Shown here piece after piece: positions 20,407-35,781 of a DNA stretch of 64,000 nt (its first letter is position 1; each line of letters opens with the position of its first letter). This DNA is from Sipunculus nudus (taxonomy: Eukaryota; Annelida; Sipuncula; Golfingiida; Sipunculidae). The notes beneath the pieces were generated by a model that did no database searches, was not told the origin of the DNA, and saw only the letters and a list, made by a program, of their open reading frames with translations. A program made the position numbers and the translations under genes. The stretch lies in contig CM049317.1 of NCBI GenBank assembly GCA_026874595.1, positions 63,747,118 through 63,811,117 of the forward strand, given 5' to 3'.

Positions 20407-23400
20407 TGGGTCATATAACAGGGATTCTATTAGTATAACTATTACATAACAACATTATTTTATCTATTACTATATTACTATAAATTGGCTTTCATTACTG
20501 TTATTATTAATTTAAGATTATTGTAACATTTAAAAAAAGTGGGTCCTGTTACCTTGACCTCTGACTAGGTAACCTCAAATTCTTCAGATGTCTTCCACTT
20601 TGGACAAGTAAGCCATGTGTGAAAGATGGAAAGTTTGGGATGAAACGTTTGATTTACATTGCATCCACAATCATTTTACAGATGTGGCTCCTGTGACATT
20701 CCCCTTTGACCTCTTGACCCTCAAGTTTGAAGCCAATCAGTCCAGCCAAAGCAGAATTATCATCCATAAACTAATTTGGGAATGGATTGGCCCTGTGATC
20801 TTGAACTTTGACCCTTTGACTCCAAATCGAAAAGAATCCTCCCCTATTGGCATGTGAGTAATATCTTGAAGATGGAAGGTTTGTGATGAAAGGTTTGGCA
20901 TGGAACGCATACATATTACTTTTAAAGAAATGGGTCCTGTAACCTTGACCTCATGACCCAAAAATCACACAGGTTCTGAAATCTTTCTTTAGTGGTGGGC
21001 CATGTAAAAGCCATGTTTGAAATTCATATGTCAATCCAACCTGGAGTTATCATCTGGAAACAAATTTGTTTGGATGGACGGATGGGCAGACAGACAGACG
21101 AACAGACAGACAGAATGGATGATCACTATAAGGCATCCACCTGTGATCAATAAACACACCAGGTTTTGGGACACTAGATGGAATCACAGCAAAGAAACTG
21201 ACATGATTGTTGTACTTTTGTAAAAAAAAAAATAAAATAGAAAAAAATTATAAAAATAAGAAAAAATGCATGTGGCGCTATCACTTTTCAGGAACTGACA
21301 AAACTAGTCATGGCCAATATTCAAGGCAAGATTCATTACAATCCATGCATTAATTATCAAGATATTGGAGGTTTTGTATCATTTTTTTAATTATTTTTCG
21401 GGGGGGGGGGGGTACTTATAAGCCCCATAGCTTGGAGGATATAGGTCACATTGACATAATTTTACCGGCCAGACGGACGACGGACAAAAGCCATACCTAT
21501 ATCTCAGTTGACTTACAGTCAGCTGAGCTAAAAAAACCCGGAATGTTAGCATACCCTCACCTGACCCTTTACAATACCCAAACCGCCTTCCACATGCATG
21601 AGACTAGCTTGTTCCTATATTTAAATCATTATATATTCAGTTCTAAATGAAATAAAATAAATTAAATAAACTGTAATCTTTCATTATTAATGATTTTTCT
21701 CTATCTGGATATACAAAAGTAGATAATTTTTCACTTGGACAGACCTATGCTTCCACGGGCAACGGAAATCTAACGACAAAAACTCTGATTTTTTGATAGG
21801 TAGAATACATATAATGTGATGTGGAAAGGTCGCAGGACAGACCTTAAATATAAGATCAGGGTGCCCTTAAGAGGGTAGGCCCTTGGGCCCTTTCTGAAAT
21901 GCCCACTGTACTTAGTCAGACGGGTCCAAAAGGCCCACCAAATCCTTGCATAGGAATATAAATTCACATGGTACTCCTAGTACATGGCAAATGTCTTTGA
22001 TAACTCTGACAAACCATCTTATGAATTTTAACTAAAAAATACATCATCAGTCTAATTATTAATATACTCATTGTCAATAGTGTGATACAAATAGCTTCAC
22101 TCGGAGTCTCTGGGATTTACTAATGTAAATTTCATTTTAATTAGAGAGTTTATCTGAACAAGATCCTGGAAATGTATTGTGATTATGTGGCGATAATGTT
22201 TGATTTGGCGTTGGTCTTTTTAAGTATGTAACAGAACCCACTCATGCAGGAAAACGGGCCACCGTTTAAAGTTTTGTGGGCTTTTTAAGGCCCATTAATT
22301 TAAAATCATAAACAGGAACCTGAAGGTTAAGTTTATCAGGGGAAACAGAAGTCGCAATCACATATTCGGACTAATATCGGTTGCACAGATGTAAAGCTTG
22401 CCAAAAGCTCCGCAAAAAAAATCGACCTTCAATGACGAAACAGGTCCGCCTGTATGTGCACCCAATAACAATATATATAGTAGGGGAATTGAAATTGTTA
22501 CTGGTTGTTAATGTTTACAAGTAATTTAATATTACATGCATATCTTAATTTATCACACATTGAACCAAACATTATTTGATCATAGCGGGAGGTACCGGTC
22601 TATACCGACGAGTGAGCTAAAGAAAAAAAAAGGAAAGTTTTAACCTTAAACTCCTTGGCCTTTCGACATCAGCAATCGCATCCGGCAGGGGGCGCCCTTT
22701 TGTTTCAGGTAGAAAGAACGTAAGGACGGCGCACAAAATCTGTGTGGAACCCATAACGACCACGGTGATAAGTCGTGACGGGTTTCCCTGAAATGAAAGG
22801 GGGGAACCTAATCTGAATCTCCAATGTTTAATCTGAATATCTGTGAAGGAATAACTCCATAGATGCGCTATAATTATCCTAACATAGGCATATAAAATGC
22901 AAAAAAATACGGACAATCTTTCCTGTATTGAAATTCAATTTGCGGAAGGTTGGGACATGGGCAAGATGAAGAAATGTTGATGTGGATCCGGGTATATAGA
23001 CGGATAGAGTTGTTTTGTCTTTACGGAGGTATGAGCTCCATTGAGGGTCATTCTAGTTTTTACCCGTTTTATAATTGAACTAGAAACCACTTACAGAGCT
23101 CATACCTCCAACAACGCCTGTTTCTTCACCCAGATCCGACTCAGAATAAAATAAACCCATGACAAGCGATTTCAGATATCACTGAAAACTTAATTAATAC
23201 TGAGAATAATGAAAATCTGAATCAAAGAAAGAGGGACAATTGATATTGTCCATCTTTCACATTTAAATTTATCGAGAACGTTTGGAGATTGGAGATATTC
23301 GCTCCGAGGTTCCCTAGACTATGAAATTAAGATAAAAACTCGACATTTGAATCAATCAAAGTGCTACGTCTAGGTCAATCGCAAGACAGCAAAGCTAACC

Positions 23401-26400
23401 ACCAGCAATTTCAATATGGAAACAGAAGGAGGAAGGAGGGTGCATGAGGGTTAAGGGAGCAAAAAATAATCTACCCCATAAGGCCGTTGCAGGATGCTTA
23501 CAGTGGCTATCATGTCTCAAAACCCGTGTCACGACCATGAGACGCGTTTTACCTTTACAAACACAAAGAGCAGAGAAAAGGAGGGACGAACAAGGCTAGA
23601 CCGAGATCTTGATGCGCATTATAATTTGAGCGATCCATCCCATAGTGAGAGCTTTTAACCATATAAGATCTTTTTGTATATGAGACCCATGAATAAACCT
23701 TCCCTAAGATACCATCCGAATGCATTGAGAACCTTCTGAGGTATTGGTCGGATGATAACTCACAAACCCTCTCCTACACACAAATAACGCCAATGAAGTG
23801 ATGATGTAAATGATTACACAATCGATCTTTTTTATTTCCATTCGTGTGTGTATTAGTTCACAACATAATTCAGGCAATCTTCAACAGAAGCCCATGAAAT
23901 TTGCACTGCAGTTCGGAAATGGGCCAATGTATAATCGATTAGATTTTGAAGTGGGTTCGGCTCATAATCCGGATCCTGGAAGGACTTCCAGAAAAATTCA
24001 CAAATGTGTAGTCACACATGCACGACTGAATATGGGAATATGAGCCGAATAAGTGAATGCAAACACTTGTTGGAGAACCAATGAACCTTGTATTATGGGC
24101 CCATAAGTGACTGAAAACACGGGCTGCAGAGTACCCAACATTAAGGACCGGTCACATGGTGGTGGCCTGCATTCTTGAGAACGCATATTTCTAGTTAAAA
24201 TATCTTTCCTTACCATATCCGCAAGATACGGCGCGAAGAAGGCCCCGGGGCGTGCCATTATGCAACAGGCGCCTGATCCAATGCTTCTGAGTTCCGTGGG
24301 GTAAAGCTCCATTGTATAGATGTTCATAACAGAGAAAGCACAAGAAATAAAGAACTTGTTTAGCATTGTCAAGACCGTGCCTATCATGCCCATGCCGGAG
24401 CCTGAAAATACAAGACAGTGTTGGAAAATTTATCAGTGACGAAAACAGACGTTATCAGTGGCTATCTTATCCAAATATATAATGTTATACATTTAAGTAA
24501 ATATGATAAAAATGTATTTGCATCATTAAAATAAGTGAATTTATTCTAAATATAAGGTAATCAATGTGTGAATATATTATAAGTTTGAAACAAAATTGTT
24601 TATTGTAACCTCTGTTGTCTAAATAGAAAAGGTGGCGATTTTTTAAAACAAATTTACCGAGTACATGATTCTAGAATGTAATAATTTGGTCAGCTTTTCT
24701 GTTGGTCTGGATATATTGTAAGGATGATTTAAAATTGAAACACGGATACAGGAGACATGTGATTAATTTTTGTAATCGATTGGAATCGTGATCCAGATTG
24801 AGCACAAAATGCCTGACAATCCAGTTTAAGCGGAGGCATGCGCTCTTTGACTGATGTTTAAAAATATTAAAAAAAAGAATTTCTGAATTTTCAAAGAATC
24901 ACAATGGAGAAACAAAAGGGAGAAATGAAACATATAATAATTTAATGTTACGTATGAAATTTAAATTGCTTATACAGTATCATTTATCCGAACAGTTTTG
25001 GGGACAATGTTTTTGTTCGAATTAACGATCGTTTGGATAAACAATGTTGCATGTCATTCACCATGATAAGCAAAATACCACCGAAGACCCTACATCATCA
25101 TATGCTGGCAGACCCTAATTACTTAGCAAGTATTAAACGTTCGTGTGACGTTCAGATTAACGATTTTTACTGCAAACGGTGTTCGGTTAAGCGACGCTCT
25201 GTAATTTAAATGGGAGCAGCTTAAACCTGGATGCATAGGTATTGTCGGGAGAATCATGGCAGCCGAGAGCAGCAGTATAACGATCAGGTTTACTCTTCTT
25301 CCTGCACACCGCATCGTCAGGGCCGAACAAACGTAGGAAGGTAGTTCTACCAGGGCACCCAAGAAGGCGTTAAAGTACGGATCCCCCGCCAGGTCTGACG
25401 TACTGAACGACACCGTGTAGTATCCCAGGATAACGGTACACCTGAGAAATACAAAATGGCAAAATATTTTGTCATGTATAGACCGGTACCCGCCGATATA
25501 TTACAGGCCTCTCTCCTATTAACAGGCAAAACCTTTTGATCATTAGATTGCGGGGTACGGGTTGGTGGATGGGATGAGGGGCCTATTAGAATTTATCATT
25601 CAATAGTTCAAACTCATTACATACAATGCATGATCTCATGGCTAGTGGGTCATTTGGTCAAAATGAATTCAATGGAAGGTCACAAATGTTCTCAAAATTC
25701 CGAAAAAGCATTGTAAATATTTATGTATCATGCATTATAAATTGATAAATAACTGGATCACAATATTAATTACTGTTATTTTCCTTATGTCTGTATAATA
25801 CAAATACAGACTAGAATGATTTGTTTTCGCACTTGCAAAAACAGATGTCTCCCCCATTCCCTATAGAATGTATCAATAAAGACATGGTGAGAGGTGTTAA
25901 TATGTAATACTGAGAGACACTTAAATGGGTGTATGTTTCAAAGGAAGCACTGTCTAAGGTATGTAGGCCTATGATAATGGGTGTTTACACATTTATTGTT
26001 TAAGTTCCCAGGTGAAGTGGATAATCATATGAAAGATATGAATCTGAATTTTAAAAAAAAAGTATCACATGTATGTAAAGACCTGTCTGTGAATTCCATG
26101 AAGAAAATGATGAGAGATTATGAGTGAAGCGCAAACAATGTGATGTCACGGTAACCGTAATGCACTGGCAGGACTCCAGCAATAGAAGTTGTTAAATCCT
26201 TTACATAGATGTGGTCAAGCATTGTGCATCTTCTTGTGGTGTATTTATGGATGACTTGGACAGTGGCGGATACACAAGGTTTTTTTCTTTTTTTTTGGGG
26301 GGGGGGGGGGGCGACTGTGCACTACTGTCCGAGTCATGTGCGCTGCCTAGACCACAGAAGCCGGTAAAATGCAAAGTTTGACATAAGACTTTAACGTATC

Positions 26401-26884
26401 AATTATTTAACACGAGTATAGGCCAACTACATTTAAAATATGACAGTTTACATGTTATAAAAGTGGATGTGTATTTCACCATTGACATCAACATGTTACG
26501 AACTATTTAATGTTTGGAATTTCCAGTTTATACCCCTAAGGTTTGCATACATTATGCAAAAAAAAGTATATGAGGAACAGAAATTCCTAATAATCTTTTG
26601 TTAAAGGTGCCTAAAAAACGTCCTCTTCACATTGCATATCTTAAAAATTTCCTCAATATGGGGGGGGGGGGGGGGGACAACCCCTCCCATACCCTCCCCC
26701 ATGTAAATATAATAAACTTTAATACACACATGGCTCTTGATTTTATTAATTTTTTCCATAAGATGACGTGTATAATGTGATAACACACATTATATAATTA
26801 TATATATATATACACACATATAAATATACATATATATTAAATATAACTGTGTATATAATATATATATATATATATATAAATATA

Positions 26885-26925
<41 letters not shown>

Positions 26926-29396
26926 CAAAAGTTTAAGAACTGTTTTTATAATACCCATCAAACGCAAATTAAAAATTAGCGCCCTCCTGTTCGCGATTTT
27001 CTGGGTCCGCCACTGTTGCATGTTGCTCGTCAATATGCCGCAATATTGTAAGTAATCACATATTTGCTTTCATTTATATACTTATAATTATGTGAAATAT
27101 TCATAAAGTAGTCTTAAACACTGGAGTCATAAGCATTTCTTCATTTTGTTGTTTGAAAGATTGTAATTGAATAGAGAAAAAATATGTACCTTGGATGTCA
27201 CGCCCTACATTACCCCGTAGTAGCTTAGTAGCTAACATACATGCTGAACTGTTACAGTGCCTGCACCCATGTACGGACAGATTATTTTCCCTGTGCTGTT
27301 AGACAGACTGGGCTACAGTAGGTCACCACTGATATGAGCTGAGCAAAGCCCTCATAATAGGACAATGCCACCCATGGCTGTGTTACTGTAAAAGAGCAAG
27401 TTAAATACGTCTTTCATATATGTGCGTCTTATGTAGAAATAGTGATTTAATGTGATATATGTTTATTTACTGCTGCATTTTCGGTAAATTTGAGGACCAA
27501 AATTAATGTGAAGCGGTTCAAAAGTTATGGGGTCCCCAAAAAATTGACATATCGGCAGATTTGACCTTGATGAACGTCAAGGTCACCGGATTTCAAACTC
27601 ATCCGAGATTTTGGTAGGAACAATGAGCGTTTAAAAATTTGGAGGAAAATATGCAGCCCTTCAAAAGTAATCGCGTTCACAAGATATCCCACAGACAACG
27701 CCGCCGACGACGACGACAGACGATGGCACTGAAAACAACGTAATTACGGTTAATACGTGTGTTTTTTTTTTCAAGAAAGGCTATTTTTATGCATGTTAAT
27801 CAACTCTGCTTTTCTATCAGATAAACGTATGTCTATATAACGAGTGACAACCTACAGCCGATATAAATTTTAAAATTTAAATACATCAGTGTAAATTTAA
27901 AATTAGATGGCTTTTCAAAGCTTGTAGAACTGAGTATGTAATCTACAAAAGTCGAGGGCGATAAAGTACACGGTTCCTTTCATTTATATCCTGATGTTAA
28001 TCAGGGCTCTTCCCCAAAACCAGAAATCCGTTTTTTTTTAATGCATTTAATGGTACGAACCAGATGATGCCAAGGAGTACTGTCCTCAAGCGAATCCTGG
28101 GCGTCTTCACCAGGTGTATGTAGTTTGACTTCTGATGAGTCTCCTACGGAATACATTTAGTACCCACATAATGCCCATAACAGTATGTCCATATTAGCAA
28201 CAAAATAAACATTTGTTAAGAAAACATTTGATCGCCTATGATGGAAGATTTATACAGGAGCGTGGGGGGGGGGGGGGGGTAGGAGGATACAGAAGCGGAT
28301 CCATGGGAGGGGTCCATGCGGTCTGGACCCCCCCCCCCCCCCGTCTCCCAGCTTTCATGATCATTCTTATTCTACACATTACATATCAGCTGGTGAAAAT
28401 TATAGAAAGATTGTAATTTGAAAATATAAAAAGGTTCATGTTAACATTGTTTCTATTCTGTGAAACAATACCCTGGTGTACAGAAGCGGATCCAGGGGAG
28501 GGGTCCATGCGGTCTGGACCCCCCCCCCCCAGCCATCTCACTTTTTTAGTAGGGGTTTCAGACCAATTTTAGAGGCCTGGACCCCCTCCCCCCCCCCCCC
28601 CCCCTTTCCAGACCTGCTATCCTGTTTTAGGTCATGTCATTAGTCTTCCTGGTTTGGACCTCTCCTCTACCTAGGTCCTTGATCCGCCCCTGGTTTACGC
28701 TAGTCTCGGCAATCTTTATAAATATACAGAGACACATTACCGTCACGACCACGTGCGTATTTGGTCTATGCTTCACTTTGTTGAATCGTGCCATTTTCGC
28801 GGTGACTTGTTCCGCCTCCTTTTTTCGTCCCTTGACATACAACCATCGGGCGGACTCATCAGGAACTCTACAAATACACGGTTTTCTTCTCAGTGAAGTG
28901 TCTGCAAATGATATGATAAGCCGGGTTAATATTATGATGTTGAAGGGAAAAATCGTTGGTTTTGTCGGGCTAATATAAGATTCAATCGATGTCCTGCGAC
29001 AGAATATTTGCCATGTCGACGAAATGTCCAAAAATCGTAAGACCAATCGTAACAGGTACAGTTTGAATATAGGAAAGACGCCTATGTATGGTCAGGTCTT
29101 GAGATCATAGCTACGTATGGCAGATTTAGGTCCAATGATTATACTGTGAAGGACAGAGAAAATAGGGGTAATTTGCATGAAACATTTGACCAATACGCGA
29201 TGCCCCTGGTTACCGAAGCCATGTCCTATATTTTTTATGTTCCGATGCTGATGAACGTCCCACAACAAAGATCGACCTAACATGCCCCCGGCTAAACATA
29301 CTCAATTATAATTTTCCATACCTGATAAAACGCTTTGAAGGACACTTAATCGAGAATGAACGTAATATACGCACTAAGAACCCTGAGAATGTTTTT

Positions 29397-29433
<37 letters not shown>

Positions 29434-32400
29434 CAATTACATCAGTTTAGGGTGAGTTAGTAACTAACTCTATTTCTATATATGATAGAACAATCTAAAT
29501 GTAATGTATACTTAATCCACCAACACCCCTAACAGAAAATAAATGCAATTTAGCAATTCAAATTACTACATATTTCAATCGTAATTCGACTGAACCTATC
29601 AAACATATTGCTTGGAGAGTACTTATATTAGCGCTTAAGCGCTATTTGTACAATACAAAAGAAATATATATGATTAAACCAACAGATTCATACATTTATT
29701 TTTAAAACTCTATTTAGATTTTGTCTTCTCTTTTCGAGTTCAATAATATATTCAAACAAACTGAAGATTTACACATATAGTTAGATAGTTTATATTGTGT
29801 AACGTTTACGTATATTTTTGCATCATTGTAACAAATTCTAGCGAGTTTTAAAATCATAACCGTTTTTGTTAGGCCAATCAACTAATATTGTAACAGCCCT
29901 AAGACGACTGGTAGAGCTAAATTTGTTTAACGAAAGTCGAGCCAGAAAAAAATATCAATTAAAAAGTGATGTTTCTTTATTAATTTAATAAAATAACAAT
30001 GAATCACTCTTACATGGTGTATACAAGCATGAGCGTATTAAGAGCAGCGCAGGATATCTGAAGGGTGAAGCGGTCCCTGATGGCGTATGCCACAGCAGCT
30101 GACAACATGTAGCCCAGTGTCCATGGCATCAGGCCAACGAGTACAGCCTCAGTCCGCCAGCGTGCAGGGGAAAGTTCCGAAACTGAAAGGACACACTATC
30201 GCATCGTGAAAATTACAGTAATTAGGAAAATAAAACAAAATTATGTAATTATTAAAGCGTAACTTATTTAAAGTCGCATGTAATAAACTGAGAAAACAAC
30301 GTGATTGTCAGTGTGACCCAGGAGTAGAGCACAGGACTCAAAGCCGGGAGGTCGTGAGTTCAAATCTCAGCCGAGGCATAGAGATGTTCACGGTCGGCCC
30401 ACACAGGGTGAGCGCTCTGTAAGCTGAAGGGGGGGGGGGGGGGGGGGAGTGAGGGGCGGTGCCCCAGAGCCGTGTACACTCAAGCGAGTGTGTCTTCGGG
30501 GGGATCCTAGGTGTTATGACCCAGCGATGGGGTTTATTACACACCCAGGGCACCGGGCCTGGGTGACAACAAGATACAAAATTAATATGATAGGAAGCGA
30601 ATGCCACGCCCTGTCCTAAACCGAAAATGAAACTCTGCAGATGTACATATTTAGATTAAGAATTAGATAAGACGGCATAACAAGTGACCCATGGGTCACA
30701 ACGCTGAGCCGACTGACATGTTGACAGTATGTCCTCGCACAGGAAACTAATTAAGATAATATAGGTGGCATCATCATTCATACATATTAGTTTAAGTTCA
30801 TCAAGACCCATTAGTACACCAAATTTGATGACAATCCAACCAGCCTTTCCTGAGGAACCTGCCAATTTGTGTGTATTTTCATTACTTCTGGGATGCTCAA
30901 ACATACCCCAAAACTCTGAGAATATAGGTCACAGTGACCCAATTTCAGGTTTTTAGGGGAGAACTTTCGAGGAATTCTCAGAATGCCAAGTGAGAAGATT
31001 CTTGGTCCAAAGGTTATCATTTGTGATCTACTTTGGTATCAAATTTTCAAATATTCTTGGGTGTGCCTATAAGCCCCATTGCTCAAAGATCATGGGTAAC
31101 AGAGACCTAATTTCATGTTTCCACGGAGACTTTTCATGGACCTCCCTGGATTTTAAGTTAGATGATTCTGGGTCCAAGGGTTATAATTGTCCCCTGCTTT
31201 GGTATCAAATTTTCAATTATGCTAGGGGTGCTTATAAGCCCCATAACTCAGAGAATATTGGTAACAGAGACCTTATTTCAGGTTTCCAAGGATATTTTTC
31301 ATTGACCTCCCTGCCCTAATAACAGACGGCCGGGTCTTTAAAGGTTTCAAAAAAGGAGAGAAAATGCATAAAATTGGGAGAAAAATCCATATGACGCCAC
31401 CAGTCTGCAAGAACTGATAAAACACTCCATGATGAAAATGCATGCAAAGAATCATAGCAATCAATGCACAATTTGTTGAGAGACTAGAGCTTTTATATCA
31501 AATTTTAAGTTATTCTTGGGTGTACTTCAACAGAGACCCAATTCAAGGTTTCAAAAGAGACTTTTAATGGGCCTCCCTGCATGTCATGATAGAAAGTTCT
31601 AGATCCAGTGGTTACGATTTGTGCCCTGTTAACATATGACCGCATCTTTGAAGGTCTCAAAAATAGAGAAAAAATAATCATTAAAAAATCGAAAATAATA
31701 CAGGTGGCGCCACCAGTCTGCAGAAAGTAATTAAACACTCCATGATGAATATGCATGCAGAGAATCATGGCAATCAATGAACTATTTGTTGAGATACTAG
31801 AGCATTTGTATCAAATTTTTAGTTGTTCTTGGGTGAACTTCAATAGAGACCTGATTAAAGGTTTCCAAAGAGACTTTTAATGGGCCAACCTGCATGTCAT
31901 ATTAAATATCCTATTTCCAGTGGTTACGATTTGTGCCCTGTAAACATATGACCGCATCTTTGAAGGTCTAATAGAGAAAAAAGTTGTAAAAAATAAAAAA
32001 ATACAGGTGGCCCCACCAGTCTGCAGAAAGTGATGAAACATTCCATGATCAATATCCATGCAAAGAATCATGGTTATCAATGCATATTTTGTTAAGATAC
32101 TGGAGCTTTTGTATCAAATTTTCCATTATTCGGGGGGGGGGGGTACTTAGGAGCCCCATAGCTCGAAGAATATGGGTAACAGGACCTAATTTTAGGATTC
32201 CAAGGAGACTTTTCATTGGCCTCCCTGCATGTCAAGAGAGAAGATTCTAGGTCCAGTCCTTAGGATTTGTGCCCTGTTAACAGATGACCGCTTATTAACA
32301 AGTGTCAAAAATAGAGGGAAAAAATTGTAAAAAAATTTTTGTTTAAATACAGGTGGCACCACCAGTCTGCAGAAACGGATGATACACTCCATGATCAATA

Positions 32401-33356
32401 TCTATGCAAAGAATCATGGTGATCAATGCATTAGTTGTTCAGATACTTAAGCTTTTGTATTAAATTTTCCATTATTCTGGGGGTACTTCGGAGCCCCATA
32501 GCTCGAAAAATGTGAGTAACAGAGACCTAATTCCAGGTTTTCAAGGAAAATTTTCATGGACCTCCAAGGATGTCAAGTTAGAAGATTCAAGGTCCAGCGG
32601 TTACAATTTGTGCCCTGTTAACGGACAGACGGCCGAACGGACGACGGACAAAGGGTGATCGCTATAGCTCAGATGACTTCCAGTCAGCAAAGCTAACAAA
32701 TTGGAGGCAGTTACCTTCAGAAATAAAAATTTAGAAGAAAATTAAATATATATATATATATATATATATTTAATGTTTTCATAATAGATTATAATATGGA
32801 AAATATAATGAAGTGCCTAAGATGTAAAAAATAGAACTATAATATAAATAGTGTTCATTGAAGAATGAGTATCTACAATAGCAACGTAATGTTCTTTAGC
32901 CCAGGAATTCAACATCCAGAAATTCGTGCTACTGTTAACATACATATGAAAGATGCATGAATGACGCAAAATGAATTATATGCTTTTTTTAAGAACTACT
33001 GATTGTTACATGATTATTTACAATTTTAATAATGTTTAATCTAAAAAAAAACCTACTTATCCTTACTCAACACGCCGATGATTGCATAGAATGATATATT
33101 GCTGAATGCCACGAACGCTCTGAGAACGACAAATGTCACAAAGTCTCGGCTGAAGGCTGCTGCGTAGGCGGTTATCACCAGTATGAACGCTGAGATGCGC
33201 AGTGTAAACTTCCGGCCGAATCTGCAAGGCAGATCATAAAAGAGATAGTACTTCGGCTAAATCGACTTTGCATGTAGTATTAAGGAAACATTTTAAAGAC
33301 ACGGAATATAGTGTATGCAAGTAATCATGTTTACAATATCAGTATGTATAAATATT

Positions 33357-33421
<65 letters not shown>

Positions 33422-35632
33422 TGGCTACACTATGCTTTTCGTTTGCGATACGAGGAATTCGTAACGCGGACGTAGCTTGATGTATACACGACATCACGCC
33501 CCGTTTTCATCTGTCGTTTATAGCATGTTTTGAAATTTCTGAAAGTCACACCGACGTATCACGGGGGGCTTCAAAAACCGGACCTTATACGTTAAGTGTG
33601 ATCGCAGACATAACGCCACATTTACATCCGCTTTCACGTATACAGTCAACTTCAGTTGTAATAGATACTCTCTTTTTTAATGAGGGAAACTTTATATAAA
33701 GATGAAGGTATGAACAATCTGTTAACACCTTGCAATATCTCTTGCACTGCATTTGCATTAAAATCATGAAAATCAGAGTCCTGCTTAGCATCATTATGGT
33801 TGTGTTTTCTATTTACATGGATTCTCTTAGCACTACTCTGTTTTTACAATGACAGATTTTTTTAAGAATTAATATCGCTCACTTTTAGAAATAGGACAAA
33901 TCTTCAGAGAAAAGACCCATTGTAAATGGGGCGTCAAGATATTATACGCGGATAGTTCTTCCCCTTAAGTCAAAATGGGTCTTTAAATGTTGAAAAGAAT
34001 GTCAAACTTTTATTAACAAAATTACCTGTCCGCTAGATAGCCGAATACCGATGAGCCAATCAGAAGCCCGACCATGTAGATGGATGTTTCTGTCGCCGGA
34101 AGCCATTTCTTGTCACATACCAGGTCCCACTGAAAAGATAACGCAAGTATATACCTCAAGCAGATGGCGAAAATATCATGATTTGTTACTTAGCTGCATG
34201 TCTACTTAACTCAAAATGATTGCATGGATCTTCATGAAACTAGGGAAGCCATCAATTAAATTCAAAATAAAGTTTTGGATTTGTCCAATTGAAGGATTCT
34301 CTTCTATAGCGAGATATGCCAATTTCTTTGCCCATGCCATTACCATTCTCTAGTTTAAGTGGCCATTTTTTATTCTAAGTAAAGTTGACGCAGCTGTAAT
34401 CCATCCATGGATTTGTTGAACCACCACGCTCATTGGAATATTCTAAGAAGAACACAGGGAACTTAATCTACAATACTGACGGAGCTATATACATGTAGGC
34501 TCTGACAGCGCATCTAATTCCAAATCTCTCCGATCGTTATTGTAAGAATTAAACGACAAACTCTAATGTTCTTTGCCATTTGGGTGTGATGATTATTCCC
34601 TTGAACTTAAATGTTATCAGCAGTTTGAAGCAGTTTGACACAAAAGCTGGTATGGACAAAATGCCTAATACGAGATGTAAAAAAAAAATATTTGTATTTT
34701 GCAACCTGTTGATTCTCCTAAATATTGTGGCCGTATGACATGCGGCGTCCGTCATTGGCTATTTAATATTAACATTTTTGAAGAACTGTTATGACCTTAT
34801 CAACCATTCAGCAACTGTTAAATGTTGTTGTTTAGTATGTGACAAGTAACCATAATTGTCATTTATCAGGATGATAACGATGTTGTAAAAATATGACAAA
34901 TGTTGCTTTAATCAGAATGCCCAGGCCGGGGTCATTAACCTGTACAAACAAGATGTTACAACAGCCCATGTCTGAGTAGCCGACCGCAGGTTGTAGGTGT
35001 GATAGACTCAGCCTCGCCGATCTGTGTAGACCTCGGTTCAGCTTTGATCAGGGTTGCTTAATGGACAGCTTTGATCTCTGTTCCGGTAGTCTCTCCAGGC
35101 CTTGAATATAACGGTGAGCATTAGTTGAGCCCCGTTATTTACTCACAAAGTCTTTTGGCCAGATTATTTCTGCCCAATATATGGGAATTTCGGTAAGCTG
35201 GAATCGCTGCTTACGATTGTAGTTAAGGAATTCTGCGCTTTATATATACCATGCTACGGAGTTGATTAAACTATAATGGTAGTCAATGTCAACACGATTT
35301 ACTGCTCATTCGGATTATTCTCCAGGTTACTTTCTGCATACTGTTAACTTTTACTCGTCAATCCCTATGGAGTCACTTAAGGGCAGTGTCCTGTCAGTTA
35401 ATGACAAGCTGTCGATTCTTGAGAGACTTGACACGGGTACCAAGCCAGCTGAACTCGCCAGAGAATTCGATCGAAAGATTTACGTCTAATGCGTGTTCCT
35501 ATCCTTACTATACAACATATCCTCCTCCTTGCAAACCGTTGGAACACCGTTGTTACGATATTGATTTTGTTTTATATGCTGCACACCCAAACATATCTCC
35601 ATCAACACACACATATTTATATGTGTCTATGC

Positions 35633-35675
<43 letters not shown>

Positions 35676-35719
35676 AATCTTAATATGCATATATAAATAA
35701 TCCATATCTCTCTCTGTAA

Positions 35720-35781
<62 letters not shown>

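Noticed and set aside
22617-22644. Transporter A ending at the TAG at 22617
   Set aside because: The aligned donors in both paralogues and the conserved in-phase tail exon favour splicing to 20349.
26261-27015. Confident single hAT insertion
   Set aside because: The inverted ends are imperfect and the flanking 8-mers (gacttgga, ttgcatgt) do not match, so only a tentative call is given.
31505-31777. Minus-strand open frames of 60-90 codons at 31.2-32.4 kb
   Set aside because: Nearly the same peptide appears in each unit of the repeat array, so these are repeat shadows rather than a gene family.
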